A DNA stretch of 64,000 nucleotides, taken from Pseudomonas eucalypticola (GTDB lineage Bacteria > Pseudomonadota > Gammaproteobacteria > Pseudomonadales > Pseudomonadaceae). The notes under the pieces were generated by a model. It saw only the letters and a program-made list of their open reading frames with translations, was not told where the DNA came from and ran no database searches. The stretch is taken from NCBI RefSeq assembly GCF_013374995.1, contig NZ_CP056030.1:892501-956500 (forward strand). Direction: 5' to 3'. Both the position numbers and the translations under genes were made by a program. Positions 1 through 10,279 of this stretch are shown in pieces. Numbering within the stretch: position 1 is the first letter of the stretch; every line of letters begins with the position of its first letter.

Positions 1-500
<500 letters not shown>

Positions 501-641
501 ATAACACCCAAGCAATTTGCGTCGAATGACCAGATTGCGGTGTTGTGAAGATGATACGCACCGAAAGTTTGCAGTTCACAAATACTGTCACATACCCGAT
601 TCGCTGGAATGCCTGTCAAAGGGCATCCTGGCTACAGAATT

Positions 642-757
642 TCTTGACGACCATAGAGCATTGGAACCACCTGATCCCATCCCGAACTCAGCAGTGAAAC
701 GATGCATCGCCGATGGTAGTGTGGGGTTTCCCCATGTGAGAGTAGGTCATCGTCAAG
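642..757 (+). rRNA. rrf: 5S ribosomal RNA
   Basis: About 116 nt with the usual 5S layout. The 5' TCTTGACGACC pairs with the 3' GTCATCGTCAAGA to form the terminal stem, and the internal GAACTCAGCAGTGAAACG segment is conserved. The sequence is typical of Pseudomonas 5S rRNA. It follows the 23S gene by about 140 nt with no tRNA between. Ends are estimated from the terminal stem. Confidence 0.97.
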
Positions 758-770
758 ATTAAATTCCGAA

Positions 771-803
771 ACCCCCAGTTGCGAAAGCAGCTGGGGGTTT
801 TGT
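771..803 (+). terminator. rrn operon intrinsic terminator
   Basis: A GC-rich stem (CCCCCAGTTG pairing with CAGCTGGGGG) closes a small GAAA-type loop and is followed by TTTTGTCTTT. It lies 14 nt after the 5S rRNA and should end the rRNA transcript. The 150 nt from here to recC hold no gene that I can see. Confidence 0.9.
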
Positions 804-954
804 CTTTCTGGCATTCGTGACGGCCACACCGCGCACCATAAGGCTTACTGCACAGATCGCGCCCACAGCATTATCAGACCCTTCCGGATTCTGCCCCTCG
901 CTCTACATCTGGTAAGGTTCCTACCTGTCCAAATACCCAGCCAAGGAATCGCCC

Positions 955-3900
955 ATGTCGGCCCATCCCTCTCTTACCCCAGGCTTCATGGTGGTTCACG
1001 GCAACCGCCTTGATGAACTGCGCAGTCTGGTGGTCAGCTGGATGCGCCGCTACCCCCTGGCCCCGTTGGAAAACGAAATCGCCCTGGTGCAAAGCAACGG
1101 CATTGCCCAGTGGTTGAAGTTGGCCTTGGCTGAAGATGCGCTCGAAGACGACCAGGGTGGCTGCGGCATCGCTGCCGCCATCGACGTGCAGTTACCCGGC
1201 AGTTTCATGTGGCAGTTGTATCGCGGGGTGCTGGGCAAGGACGAAATTCCCCAGGCTTCGCTGCTCGACAAGGCCCCGTTGACGTGGCGCCTGATGCGCC
1301 TGCTGCCGCAACTGATCGATCAGCCCCATTTCGAGCCCCTGCAGCGCTTCCTGACTGACGACAAGGACCTGCGCAAGCGGTATCAGTTGGCCGAACGCCT
1401 TGCCGACCTGTACGACCAATACCAGGTGTACCGCGCCGACTGGCTGGAAGACTGGGCCGCCGGCCGTCATCAGCTGCGCAATGTCCGCGGTGAAGCGAAA
1501 GCGCTTCCCGAAGCCAATTGCTGGCAAGCCGAGTTGTGGCGCGCATTGCTGCACGACGTTGGCGAACGAGGCATGGCCCAGAGCCGTGCCGGCGTACACC
1601 AACGTTTCATCGAGTGCATCAACAGCCTGGAAGCTGCACCACCGGGGTTGCCCAACCGTGTCATCGTGTTCGGCATCTCTTCACTGCCTGCCCAGGCGCT
1701 GGAGGCTCTGGCTGGACTGGCGCGGTTCAGCCAAGTGCTGCTGTGCGTGCACAACCCTTGTCGCCACCATTGGTCTGACATCGTCGCCGACAAGGATCTG
1801 CTGCGCCATCAGTACAAGCGCCAGGCACGAAAGCAGGGGATGCCCGCCATCATCGACGGCGAAGCATTGCATCAGCATGCACATCCGTTGCTTGCGGCCT
1901 GGGGCAAGCAAGGTCGCGACTATATCAACCTGCTCGATAGCTACGATGACCCGAGCAGCTATCGCGCGGCGTTTCGCGAGGGGCGCATCGACCTGTTCAG
2001 CGAGAGCGAGCCCGACACCCTGCTGGCCCAATTGCAGGATGACATCCTCGAATTGCGCCCCCTGGCTGAAACCCGCGCCACCTGGCCTGCGGTCAATCCC
2101 ACCAAGGATCGCTCGGTCCGCTTCCATGTGGCCCACAGCCCGCAACGTGAAGTGGAGATCCTCCATGACCAGTTGCTGGCCCGCTTCAGCGCCGACCCGC
2201 ATCTGCGACCCCGTGACGTTATCGTCATGGTCCCCGACGTAGACAGCTACGCGCCGCATATTCGCGCCGTGTTTGGTCAGCTCGATCGCAACGATCCACG
2301 CTTCATTCCCTTCACGCTCACGGACCAGAACCAACGGGGTCGAGACCCCTTGCTGATTGCCATCGAGCATTTGCTCAAGTTGCCGGACAGCCGCTTTGCG
2401 GTCAGCGAGATCCTCGACCTCCTGGATGTTCCCGCTCTGCGAGCCCGCTTCGGTGTGCAGGAGGGGGACCTGCCGACGCTGCATCGCTGGATCGAAGGTG
2501 CTGGTATTCGCTGGGGGCTTCACGCCGCGCAGCGTGCCGGGCTGGGCCTGCCGGAACAACTGGAGCAGAACAGCTGGCGGTTCGGCTTGCGGCGCATGTT
2601 GCTGGGTTACGCCGTCGGGGGCGGCCAGGGGTATGGCGGCATCGAGCCGTATGATGAGATCGGTGGGTTGGACGCGGCCCTTATCGGGCCCCTGGTCGGC
2701 CTGCTCGACGCGCTCGAAGTGGCCCATCAGGTGCTGTCGCAATCGGCGCAGCCTCAGGAGTGGGGGAAGCGGCTTCAAGGCCTGACCCAGGTATTCTTCC
2801 AGGCCAGCAACGAACACGACGACTACCTGCTGGTACAACTCGAAGAACTGCGCGAGCAATGGCTGCAAACGTGCGAATCGGTCGGCCTCGATGATCCGTT
2901 ACCGCTGACCGTGGTTCGCGAGGCGTGGCTGGCCGGGCTTGATCAGGGCAAGCTGTCCCAGCGCTTCCTGGCCGGTGCCGTGAACTTCTGCACGCTGATG
3001 CCCATGCGCGCCATTCCCTTCAAGGTTGTATGCCTGTTGGGCATGAACGATGGCGATTACCCGCGGGCCCAGCCACCGCTGGATTTCGACCTGATGGGCA
3101 GCGACTATCGCCCAGGTGACCGCTCACGCCGCGAAGACGACCGTTACCTGCTACTGGAGGCGGTGTTGTCGGCGCGTGAGCAGCTGTACATCAGTTGGGT
3201 CGGCCGCAGTATTCGAGACAACAGCGAACGCCCGGCGTCTGTGCTGATTGGCCAACTGCGCGACCATCTGGCCAGTGGCTGGCAGCTTCAGGGGGCCTCG
3301 CAGGGTACGTCGCTCAACCCTGGCGAGCAATTGGTGCATGGCTTGACCCTGGAGCACCCCCTGCAACCGTTCAGCAGCCGCTACTTCCACGAAGGCAGCG
3401 GCCTGTTCAGTTTCGCCTCCGAATGGCGGGTGCTGCACGCCGACCAGGAACCGTTGTTCCAGGACGACCCGCTGCCGCCCCACGAACAGGACGAGCCCTT
3501 GGCGCTCACCCAGTTGCAGGACTTCCTGCGCAACCCGGTGCGGCATTTCTTCAGTCAGCGTTTGAAGGTGTTCTTTGAAATGGCCGAAGCACCGTTGGCC
3601 GACGAAGAACCGTTCGTGCTGGACGCGCTGGAGCGCTACACCCTCAGCGACCAGTTGCTGAGCACTGCCATGGCCGAAGCCAGTGACGTCGATCGTGCAT
3701 TACAGGAACAGGCACAACGCATGCAGGGCAGCGGCCTGCTGCCCATGGCCGGTTTTGGCGAAAGCCTCCAGCAGGAGTTGATCGAGCCTTTGCCCGACCT
3801 GCTGCAACGCTACCATCAGTTGCTGGTACTTTGGCCAACCCCCGTCATCGCTGCCAAGCCCGTCAACTTCGAATACCAGGGGTTGCGCCTGGACGGCTGG

Positions 3901-4431
3901 GTCAGTGGCCTGCACCTGCGTGCCGACGGCAATCTGCTGAGTGTCACGGCCATCGCCAACGCCATTGGCGGAGCCCGTTCGCGCAAATGGCACCGCCTCA
4001 CCCGGGCCTGGGTCAACCACTTGGCCGCCTGCGCGGTAGGCCTGCCGCTGACCACCGCCGTGGTCGCCAGCGACGATACCCTGGTGCTGGCCAAGCTCGC
4101 GCCTGACCAGGCCCGCGAAGTATTGGGGCATCTGTTGCTGGCCTGGCAACAGGGCATGCGTCGGCCACTGCCGGTTGCGGTGAAGACCGCGTTCGCCTGG
4201 CTGGCACAAGGGGACCCGGTCAAGGCCGACGCGGCGGCGCGCAAAGCCTACGAAGGCGATGGCATCACCAGCGATGGGGAGCGCCGCGAAAGCGTGGCCC
4301 TGGCTCGCCAATTTCCCGATTTCAATGCGTTGGTCGACAGTGAAGAGTTCGAGGGCTGGTGCGATGCCCTGTATCGCCCGATGTTCGAAGCCGGCTGGCG
4401 TTCCATCGATGCCGACGAGGCCCGCTCATGA
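955..4431 (+). CDS. recC: RecBCD exonuclease subunit RecC
   Basis: The protein has 1158 aa, the usual size of Pseudomonas RecC. RecC is the inactivated helicase-nuclease-like subunit of exonuclease V. It splits the DNA strands and scans for the Chi-type signal that attenuates degradation during double-strand-break repair. The N-terminus (FMVVHGNRLDELRSLVVSW) and the segment around residues 680-720 (LMPMRAIPFKVVCLLGMNDG, then DYPR) are characteristic of the family. No intact Walker A motif is seen, as expected for RecC. The ATG at 955 begins the conserved N-terminus. The TGA stop overlaps the recB ATG, so the two genes are probably translationally coupled. Confidence 0.96.
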   Translation: MSAHPSLTPGFMVVHGNRLDELRSLVVSWMRRYPLAPLENEIALVQSNGIAQWLKLALAEDALEDDQGGCGIAAAIDVQLPGSFMWQLYRGVLGKDEIPQASLLDKAPLTWRLMRLLPQLIDQPHFEPLQRFLTDDKDLRKRYQLAERLADLYDQYQVYRADWLEDWAAGRHQLRNVRGEAKALPEANCWQAELWRALLHDVGERGMAQSRAGVHQRFIECINSLEAAPPGLPNRVIVFGISSLPAQALEALAGLARFSQVLLCVHNPCRHHWSDIVADKDLLRHQYKRQARKQGMPAIIDGEALHQHAHPLLAAWGKQGRDYINLLDSYDDPSSYRAAFREGRIDLFSESEPDTLLAQLQDDILELRPLAETRATWPAVNPTKDRSVRFHVAHSPQREVEILHDQLLARFSADPHLRPRDVIVMVPDVDSYAPHIRAVFGQLDRNDPRFIPFTLTDQNQRGRDPLLIAIEHLLKLPDSRFAVSEILDLLDVPALRARFGVQEGDLPTLHRWIEGAGIRWGLHAAQRAGLGLPEQLEQNSWRFGLRRMLLGYAVGGGQGYGGIEPYDEIGGLDAALIGPLVGLLDALEVAHQVLSQSAQPQEWGKRLQGLTQVFFQASNEHDDYLLVQLEELREQWLQTCESVGLDDPLPLTVVREAWLAGLDQGKLSQRFLAGAVNFCTLMPMRAIPFKVVCLLGMNDGDYPRAQPPLDFDLMGSDYRPGDRSRREDDRYLLLEAVLSAREQLYISWVGRSIRDNSERPASVLIGQLRDHLASGWQLQGASQGTSLNPGEQLVHGLTLEHPLQPFSSRYFHEGSGLFSFASEWRVLHADQEPLFQDDPLPPHEQDEPLALTQLQDFLRNPVRHFFSQRLKVFFEMAEAPLADEEPFVLDALERYTLSDQLLSTAMAEASDVDRALQEQAQRMQGSGLLPMAGFGESLQQELIEPLPDLLQRYHQLLVLWPTPVIAAKPVNFEYQGLRLDGWVSGLHLRADGNLLSVTAIANAIGGARSRKWHRLTRAWVNHLAACAVGLPLTTAVVASDDTLVLAKLAPDQAREVLGHLLLAWQQGMRRPLPVAVKTAFAWLAQGDPVKADAAARKAYEGDGITSDGERRESVALARQFPDFNALVDSEEFEGWCDALYRPMFEAGWRSIDADEARS

Positions 4432-7400
4432 ACGACGATCGCAAGATGCCCCTGGCACTGGCATTCCCCCTGCGTGGCAGCCAGCTGATCGAAGCCAGCG
4501 CCGGCACGGGCAAGACCTTCACCATTTCGGCGCTGTACCTGCGCCTGGTATTGGGCCACGGGGGCGAGAGCGCCGGCTTTGGCCGTGAACTGCTGCCGCC
4601 GCAGATTCTGGTGGTGACTTTCACCGACGCTGCCACCAAGGAGTTGCGCGACCGCATTCGTACCCGCCTGGCGCAAGCCGCGCGCTTTTTTCGCGATGAA
4701 ATGCCCAGCCCCGATGGCCTGATCGGCCAATTGCGCGGCGAGTTCCCCGAGGAGCACTGGGGCGCGTGCGCCAATCGGCTGGATATCGCCGCGCAGTGGA
4801 TGGACGAAGCCGCCGTCTCGACCATCCACAGTTGGTGCCAGCGCATGCTGCGAGAGCATGCGTTCGACAGCGGTAGCCTGTTCACCCAGACCCTGGAAAC
4901 CGACCATAGCGACCTGCTCGGCGAAGTGGTGCGCGATTACTGGCGGCGCTTCTGCTACGTCATGGAGGGTGAAACCCTGGCCTGGGTGCGCAGCCATTGG
5001 GGCAGCCCGGCGTCGCTGCTACCGCGCGTGCGTGCTTTGTTCGGTACACCGCGGCGTGGTGACGACCAGCAGGAGCCGGCCGACCTCATTGCCGCAGCCC
5101 TGACGGAGCGCAAGCAGGTGTTGCAGCGACTCAAGGCCCCCTGGGCGCAATGGGCGCAGGAGTTGCGCGCCATCTGCCTGGAGGCGGTGGCGGCGAAAGC
5201 CGTGGACGGGCGCAAGATGCAGGCCCGCTATTTCGAACCCTGGTTCGACAAGCTGGCAGCCTGGGCCAGTGATGAAAGCCTGGTCGAACTCGACATAGGT
5301 ACGGGCTTTACTCGCCTGACCCCCGACGGCATGGCCGAAGCCTGGAAGGGCGACCCGCCACGCCACCCCGCCCTTGAAGCCATGGTGGGTTTGGCTCACG
5401 CCCTGGGTAGCCTGCCCACCCCCGATGCCGCCGTGCTCGAGCATGCGGCCCGCTGGGTAGGGGCGCGCTTCGAGGAAGAGAAGCGCCGCCGCGCGGAGAT
5501 GGGGTTCGACGACATGCTGCTGCGCCTGGATGCCGCGTTGCAGGGGCCTGGCGGTGAGCGCCTGGCCGGGCTGATCCGCGAGCAGTTTCCGGTGGCGCTG
5601 ATCGACGAATTCCAGGACACGGACCCGGTGCAGTACCGGATTTTCGAGAGCATCTACCACATCGAGGCCAACCAGCCCGACAGTGGCCTGTTCCTGATCG
5701 GCGACCCCAAGCAGGCCATCTACGCTTTTCGGGGCGCCGACATTTTCACCTACCTGCGCGCCCGCCAGGCCACCACCGGCCGCCTGCATACCCTGGGCAC
5801 CAACTTCCGTTCAAGCCACGCCATGGTCGAGGCGGTGAACCATGTCTTCAAGGTGGGAGAGCAGCGCGAACTGGGCCGCGGCGCCTTCCTGTTCCGCCAG
5901 GGCGACGACAACCCCGTGCCGTTCCTGCCGGTGCTGGCCCAGGGCCGCAAGGAGAGCCTGAGTGTCGACGGCCAGGTGCCGGCGGCACTCAACCTGTGGC
6001 AATTGCAGACTGAAGCACCGGTGTCCGGTGCGGTTTATCGCCAGCAGCTGGCAGCAGTGTGCGCCAGCGTCATCGTCGACTTGCTCAACGGCGGCCAGCA
6101 AGGCCGTGCGGGCTTCACCCAGGCCGGTGAGCTGATGCGCCCGGTGATGCCGGCCGACATCGCCATCCTGGTCCGTGACGGCAAGGAAGCCCAGGCGGTG
6201 CGTGGCGAACTGGCGGCCCGCGGGGTGCGCAGTGTGTACCTGTCCGACAAGGACTCGGTGTTCGCCGCCCAGGAAGCCCATGACCTGCTCAGCTGGCTCA
6301 AGGCCTGCGCCGAGCCGGACGCCGAGCGCCCGCTGCGCGGTGCGCTGGCCACCACCACCTTGAACCTGCCCCTGGCCGGCCTGGCGCAATTGAACCAGGA
6401 CGAACTGGCCTGGGAGCAGCGGGTCATGCAGTTCCGTACCTACCGCCTGTTGTGGCGTACCCAGGGCGTGCTGCCGATGTTGCGCCGGCTGCTGCACGAC
6501 TTCCGCCTGCCCCAGACCCTCATGCAGCGCAGTGACGGCGAGCGGGTACTGACCAACCTGCTGCACTTGTCCGAACTGTTGCAACAGGCGGCCGGCGAGC
6601 TGGACGGCGAGCAGGCGCTGATTCGTCATCTGTCCGAGCACCTGGCCACTTCCGGGCAGGCCGGCGAGGAGCAGATCCTGCGGCTGGAAAGCGACGAGCA
6701 ACTGGTCAAGGTGGTGACCATCCACAAATCCAAGGGCCTGGAATACCCGCTGGTGTTCCTGCCCTTCATCTGCTCGGCCAAACCGGTGGATGGCAAGCGG
6801 CTGCCGCTATCCTTCCACGATGACCAGGGTAACGTGCACATGACGCTCAGCCCCACGGCCGAGCAAGTGGCGCAGGCGGATGACGAACGCCTGGCCGAGG
6901 ACCTGCGCCTGCTGTACGTAGCCCTGACCCGGGCCCAGCACGCGTGCTGGCTGGGCGTTGCCGACCTCAAGCGGGGCAATACCAAGGAGTCGGTGCTGCA
7001 CCGCTCGGCGCTGGGGTACCTGCTGGGCGGCGGTCAACCCCTGGGCGAATCCCAGGCGCTGGCTATCTGGCTGCGTGACCTGCAGGCCGGATGTTCAGCC
7101 ATCAGCGCCCAGCCCATGCCTGAAGCAGATACGCGGCACTATGTGGCACCGCGCAACGAGGCCAGCCTCCTGGCCGCCAAAGTGCCCAAACGCCGCGCGG
7201 CGGAGAACTGGTGGATCGCTTCCTACAGCGCCCTGCGTATCAGTGATACCGTCACACCGGGCACCGAGCAGGCTCCGGACAGCCCCCAGGCGCAGAAGTT
7301 GTTCGACGATGAGCGCCTGGACCCCGCAGCGCCCCGTGAAGCACAGGCCACCAGCGGCGACATCCACCGTTTCCCCCGTGGCCCGAACCCCGGGACTTTC

Positions 7401-8132
7401 CTTCACGGGCTGTTAGAGTGGGCTGGGCGCGAGGGGTTCGGTACGGTCGGCGCGCAGCCCCAGCTGCTGGTCGATACGGTGGCGCGGCGCTGCAACCTGC
7501 GCGGCTGGAAAGGCTGGATTCCCACGCTGGATACCTGGCTGCGGCACCTGCTGCAGGTCCCGTTGCAACTGGCCGAGGATATCGCGCCGGTCCGCCTCGC
7601 CGACCTGCAGCAGTACCAGATCGAAATGGAATTCTGGTTCGCCAGCCATCGCGTGGACGTCACCCAACTCGATCACCTGGTGCGTGAGCACACCCACGCC
7701 GGTGCGGCCCGCGCGCCCGCCGAGGGGGCCATGCTCAATGGCATGTTCAAGGGCTTCATCGACCTGACGTTCGAGCACCAGGGCCGGTATTACGTGACCG
7801 ATTACAAGTCCAACTGGTTGGGCCCCGACGAAAGCGCCTATACCCAGGCCGCCATGGCCCAGGCCATTCTCGACCACCGTTACGACTTGCAATATGTACT
7901 CTACCTGCTGGCGTTGCATCGCCAGCTCAAGGCACGTTTGCCCGAATACGATTACGACCAGCATGTAGGGGGTGCGGTGTTCATCTTCCTGCGTGGCGTC
8001 CATGCGCCCAGCCAGGGGCTGGTGTTCGCTCGCCCACCGCGGGCGTTGATCGAGCGGCTCGACGAGCTGTTTCGGGGCATCGTCCGCCAGCCCGAGCCCA
8101 TGGGCGATCTGTTCGAAGGAGAACCGGCATGA
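4428..8132 (+). CDS. recB: RecBCD exonuclease subunit RecB (helicase-nuclease)
   Basis: The protein has 1234 aa from the ATG that overlaps the recC stop; an in-frame start at 4359 would lie inside recC and is rejected. RecB is the 3'-5' SF1 helicase and the nuclease subunit. Walker A is at residues 23-30 (ASAGTGKT), and motif II reads LIDEFQDTDPVQ near residue 395. A late helicase motif (VVTIHKSKGLEYPLVFLPF) is near 765. The C-terminal nuclease domain (about 1105-1130) has the GFIDL and VTDYKSNW elements with the Asp/Asp/Lys residues that bind metal. Its stop overlaps the recD start (ATGA). Confidence 0.97.
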   Translation: MNDDRKMPLALAFPLRGSQLIEASAGTGKTFTISALYLRLVLGHGGESAGFGRELLPPQILVVTFTDAATKELRDRIRTRLAQAARFFRDEMPSPDGLIGQLRGEFPEEHWGACANRLDIAAQWMDEAAVSTIHSWCQRMLREHAFDSGSLFTQTLETDHSDLLGEVVRDYWRRFCYVMEGETLAWVRSHWGSPASLLPRVRALFGTPRRGDDQQEPADLIAAALTERKQVLQRLKAPWAQWAQELRAICLEAVAAKAVDGRKMQARYFEPWFDKLAAWASDESLVELDIGTGFTRLTPDGMAEAWKGDPPRHPALEAMVGLAHALGSLPTPDAAVLEHAARWVGARFEEEKRRRAEMGFDDMLLRLDAALQGPGGERLAGLIREQFPVALIDEFQDTDPVQYRIFESIYHIEANQPDSGLFLIGDPKQAIYAFRGADIFTYLRARQATTGRLHTLGTNFRSSHAMVEAVNHVFKVGEQRELGRGAFLFRQGDDNPVPFLPVLAQGRKESLSVDGQVPAALNLWQLQTEAPVSGAVYRQQLAAVCASVIVDLLNGGQQGRAGFTQAGELMRPVMPADIAILVRDGKEAQAVRGELAARGVRSVYLSDKDSVFAAQEAHDLLSWLKACAEPDAERPLRGALATTTLNLPLAGLAQLNQDELAWEQRVMQFRTYRLLWRTQGVLPMLRRLLHDFRLPQTLMQRSDGERVLTNLLHLSELLQQAAGELDGEQALIRHLSEHLATSGQAGEEQILRLESDEQLVKVVTIHKSKGLEYPLVFLPFICSAKPVDGKRLPLSFHDDQGNVHMTLSPTAEQVAQADDERLAEDLRLLYVALTRAQHACWLGVADLKRGNTKESVLHRSALGYLLGGGQPLGESQALAIWLRDLQAGCSAISAQPMPEADTRHYVAPRNEASLLAAKVPKRRAAENWWIASYSALRISDTVTPGTEQAPDSPQAQKLFDDERLDPAAPREAQATSGDIHRFPRGPNPGTFLHGLLEWAGREGFGTVGAQPQLLVDTVARRCNLRGWKGWIPTLDTWLRHLLQVPLQLAEDIAPVRLADLQQYQIEMEFWFASHRVDVTQLDHLVREHTHAGAARAPAEGAMLNGMFKGFIDLTFEHQGRYYVTDYKSNWLGPDESAYTQAAMAQAILDHRYDLQYVLYLLALHRQLKARLPEYDYDQHVGGAVFIFLRGVHAPSQGLVFARPPRALIERLDELFRGIVRQPEPMGDLFEGEPA

Positions 8133-10195
8133 GCCGCACATTTGCCGACCTGCTGCCCACGGCGCTGGAAGCCCGAACCCTCACTGATCTGGCGCCGCTG
8201 CAGCGCGTGGATGATTTGCTGGCACTGCTCGACCGCTGGGCCGAGCGCGGCTGGCTGAGGTCGCTGGACAAGGCCTTCGTGGCCTTTCTGGCTGAGCGCG
8301 AGCCGGGCACCGACCCACTGGTGCTGCTGGCGGCGGCGCTGACCAGCCATCAATTGGGGCACGGTCATGTTTGCCTTGACCTGGGGCGCACCCTGCAAGA
8401 GCCGGATTTCGCCTTGTCGCTGCCACCTGAAGGCGATGCGCTGGCTGGCCCGGTGCTGCTGCCTTCGCAGTTGCTCAAGGACCTGCACGCCGAGGCCTGG
8501 CAGGCCACCCTGGCCGCCAGCAGCCTGGTCGCCCTGGCTGCCGACGACAGCGGCGAGCGCCCGCTGGTCCTTGCCGGTGAACGCTTGTACCTGCGCCGCT
8601 ACTGGGCCTATGAGCGGCGCATCGACATCGCCCTGCGCAAGCGCTTGGCCGAACAGGAGGTCACGCCCCCGGATCTGCGTGAGCGTCTCGAGCAGTTGTT
8701 CGGGGCGCCCTCGGGTGCGCGCATCGACTGGCAGAAGCTGGCCTGTGCCCTGGCCACCCGCAGCGCCTTCAGCATCGTCACCGGCGGGCCCGGTACTGGC
8801 AAGACCACCACGGTGGTGCGCCTGCTGGCGTTGTTGCAGGCCCCCGCAGTGGAGGCGGGCGCGCCCTTGCGCATTCGCTTGGCCGCGCCAACCGGCAAGG
8901 CTGCCGCGCGCCTCACCGAGTCGATCAGTGCCCAGGTCAAACAGCTGGAAGTCGAGGCTGGCGTGCGGGACAAGATCCCCACCGAAGTCACCACGGTGCA
9001 CCGCCTGCTGGGCAGCCGCCCGGGCACCCGGCATTTTCGTCACAACGCCGCCAACCCGTTGCCACTGGATGTGCTGGTGGTGGACGAAGCATCGATGATC
9101 GACCTGGAAATGATGGCCAACCTGCTGGGCGCCATGCCCGCCCATGCGCGCCTGGTACTGTTGGGGGACAAGGACCAGTTGGCTTCCGTGGAAGCAGGGG
9201 CTGTGCTGGGTGATCTGTGCCGCGATGCCGAGCTGGGTTGCTACAGCCCACAGACCCTGGCCTGGCTGGAACAGGTCAGCGGCGAGCCGTTGTCGGAAAG
9301 CGGCCTGCAGGTTGGCAGCGCCGAGGCCAATCCGTTGGCGCAGCAGGTGGTCATGCTGCGCCATTCACGACGGTTTGGCGAAGGCAGTGGCATCGGTCAG
9401 TTGGCCTTGCGGGTCAACCGCCAGGATGCCGAACAAGCGCGGGAGTTGCTGGACAGCGGCCAGTATCAGGACATTTTCCACCTGCTTCAGCAAGGCGAGA
9501 AAAACACCCGGCTCGACCGTCTGTTGCTCAATGGCCACGGCAACGACGGCCCGCGAGGCTACCGGCACTACCTGGGTGTCCTGCAGTCCCGCCGGCCGGC
9601 TCCGCGCACCGCTCTGGACAGCCCCGAGTGGGCGCGCTGGGCCAATGAAGTGCTGCAGGCGTTCGAGTCGTTTCAGTTGTTATGTGCCGTGCGCAAGGGG
9701 CCCTGGGGTGTGGAGGGCCTGAATCAGCGCGCGACCCAGGCCCTGACGTCCGCGCGGCTGATCGAAGGCGACCAGCCCTGGTACGAGGGGCGCCCGGTGC
9801 TGATGACCCGCAACGACTATGGTCTGGGGCTGATGAACGGCGACATCGGTATTGCACTGCGCCTGCCTGAAGGCGGCGCCTGGGATCGCCAAGTGCTGCG
9901 CGTGGCATTCCCGCGCAATGACGGCCAAGGCGGCGTGCGTTTTGTGTTGCCCAGTCGCCTCAACGACGTGGAAACCGTCTTCGCCATGACCGTGCACAAG
10001 TCCCAGGGCTCGGAATTCGCCCATACCGCCTTGATCCTGCCCGACGCCTTGAACCCGGTGCTGACCAAGGAATTGATCTACACCGGCATCACCCGCGCCA
10101 AGCAGTGGTTCACCCTGATCGAAACCCGCAAGGGGGTGTTCGAGGAAGCGGTACAGCGCAAAGTCAAACGTCTCAGCGGGCTGATGCTGGAGTAG
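8129..10195 (+). CDS. recD: RecBCD exonuclease subunit RecD (5'-3' helicase)
   Basis: The protein has 688 aa, longer than E. coli RecD (608 aa) and normal for pseudomonads. RecD is the fast 5'-3' SF1B helicase motor of the RecBCD complex. Visible motifs are Walker A TGGPGTGKTTT (about residues 218-228), Walker B VVDEASMID (about 320), LLGDKDQLASVEAG (about 345) and VHKSQGSEF followed by YTGITRAK near the C-terminus. It is the last gene of the recCBD operon. The ATG overlaps the recB stop by 4 nt. Confidence 0.96.
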   Translation: MSRTFADLLPTALEARTLTDLAPLQRVDDLLALLDRWAERGWLRSLDKAFVAFLAEREPGTDPLVLLAAALTSHQLGHGHVCLDLGRTLQEPDFALSLPPEGDALAGPVLLPSQLLKDLHAEAWQATLAASSLVALAADDSGERPLVLAGERLYLRRYWAYERRIDIALRKRLAEQEVTPPDLRERLEQLFGAPSGARIDWQKLACALATRSAFSIVTGGPGTGKTTTVVRLLALLQAPAVEAGAPLRIRLAAPTGKAAARLTESISAQVKQLEVEAGVRDKIPTEVTTVHRLLGSRPGTRHFRHNAANPLPLDVLVVDEASMIDLEMMANLLGAMPAHARLVLLGDKDQLASVEAGAVLGDLCRDAELGCYSPQTLAWLEQVSGEPLSESGLQVGSAEANPLAQQVVMLRHSRRFGEGSGIGQLALRVNRQDAEQARELLDSGQYQDIFHLLQQGEKNTRLDRLLLNGHGNDGPRGYRHYLGVLQSRRPAPRTALDSPEWARWANEVLQAFESFQLLCAVRKGPWGVEGLNQRATQALTSARLIEGDQPWYEGRPVLMTRNDYGLGLMNGDIGIALRLPEGGAWDRQVLRVAFPRNDGQGGVRFVLPSRLNDVETVFAMTVHKSQGSEFAHTALILPDALNPVLTKELIYTGITRAKQWFTLIETRKGVFEEAVQRKVKRLSGLMLE

Positions 10196-10229
10196 CCTGG
10201 TCATGTCGCAGGCCGGACGCGGCGCGCTG

Positions 10230-10255
10230 TTCCCGAGCTGCGCCCGGCCCCACAG
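10230..10255 (-). repeat. REP-like element, variant copy
   Basis: TTCCCGAGCTGCGCCCGG followed by CCCCACAG is a divergent copy of the REP unit found several times in this window (TTCCCGAGCTTCGCCCGG plus TCCCACA). It sits between the convergent ends of recD and the ABC transporter gene, a common REP location. No paired inverted copy is visible here. Confidence 0.65.
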
Positions 10256-10279
10256 CGTCAACCCCGCCGGCGCGGCGCT

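Noticed and set aside
517..762. Small open frame in the 23S-5S region
   Set aside because: It overlaps the spacer and the 5S rRNA gene; not a protein gene.
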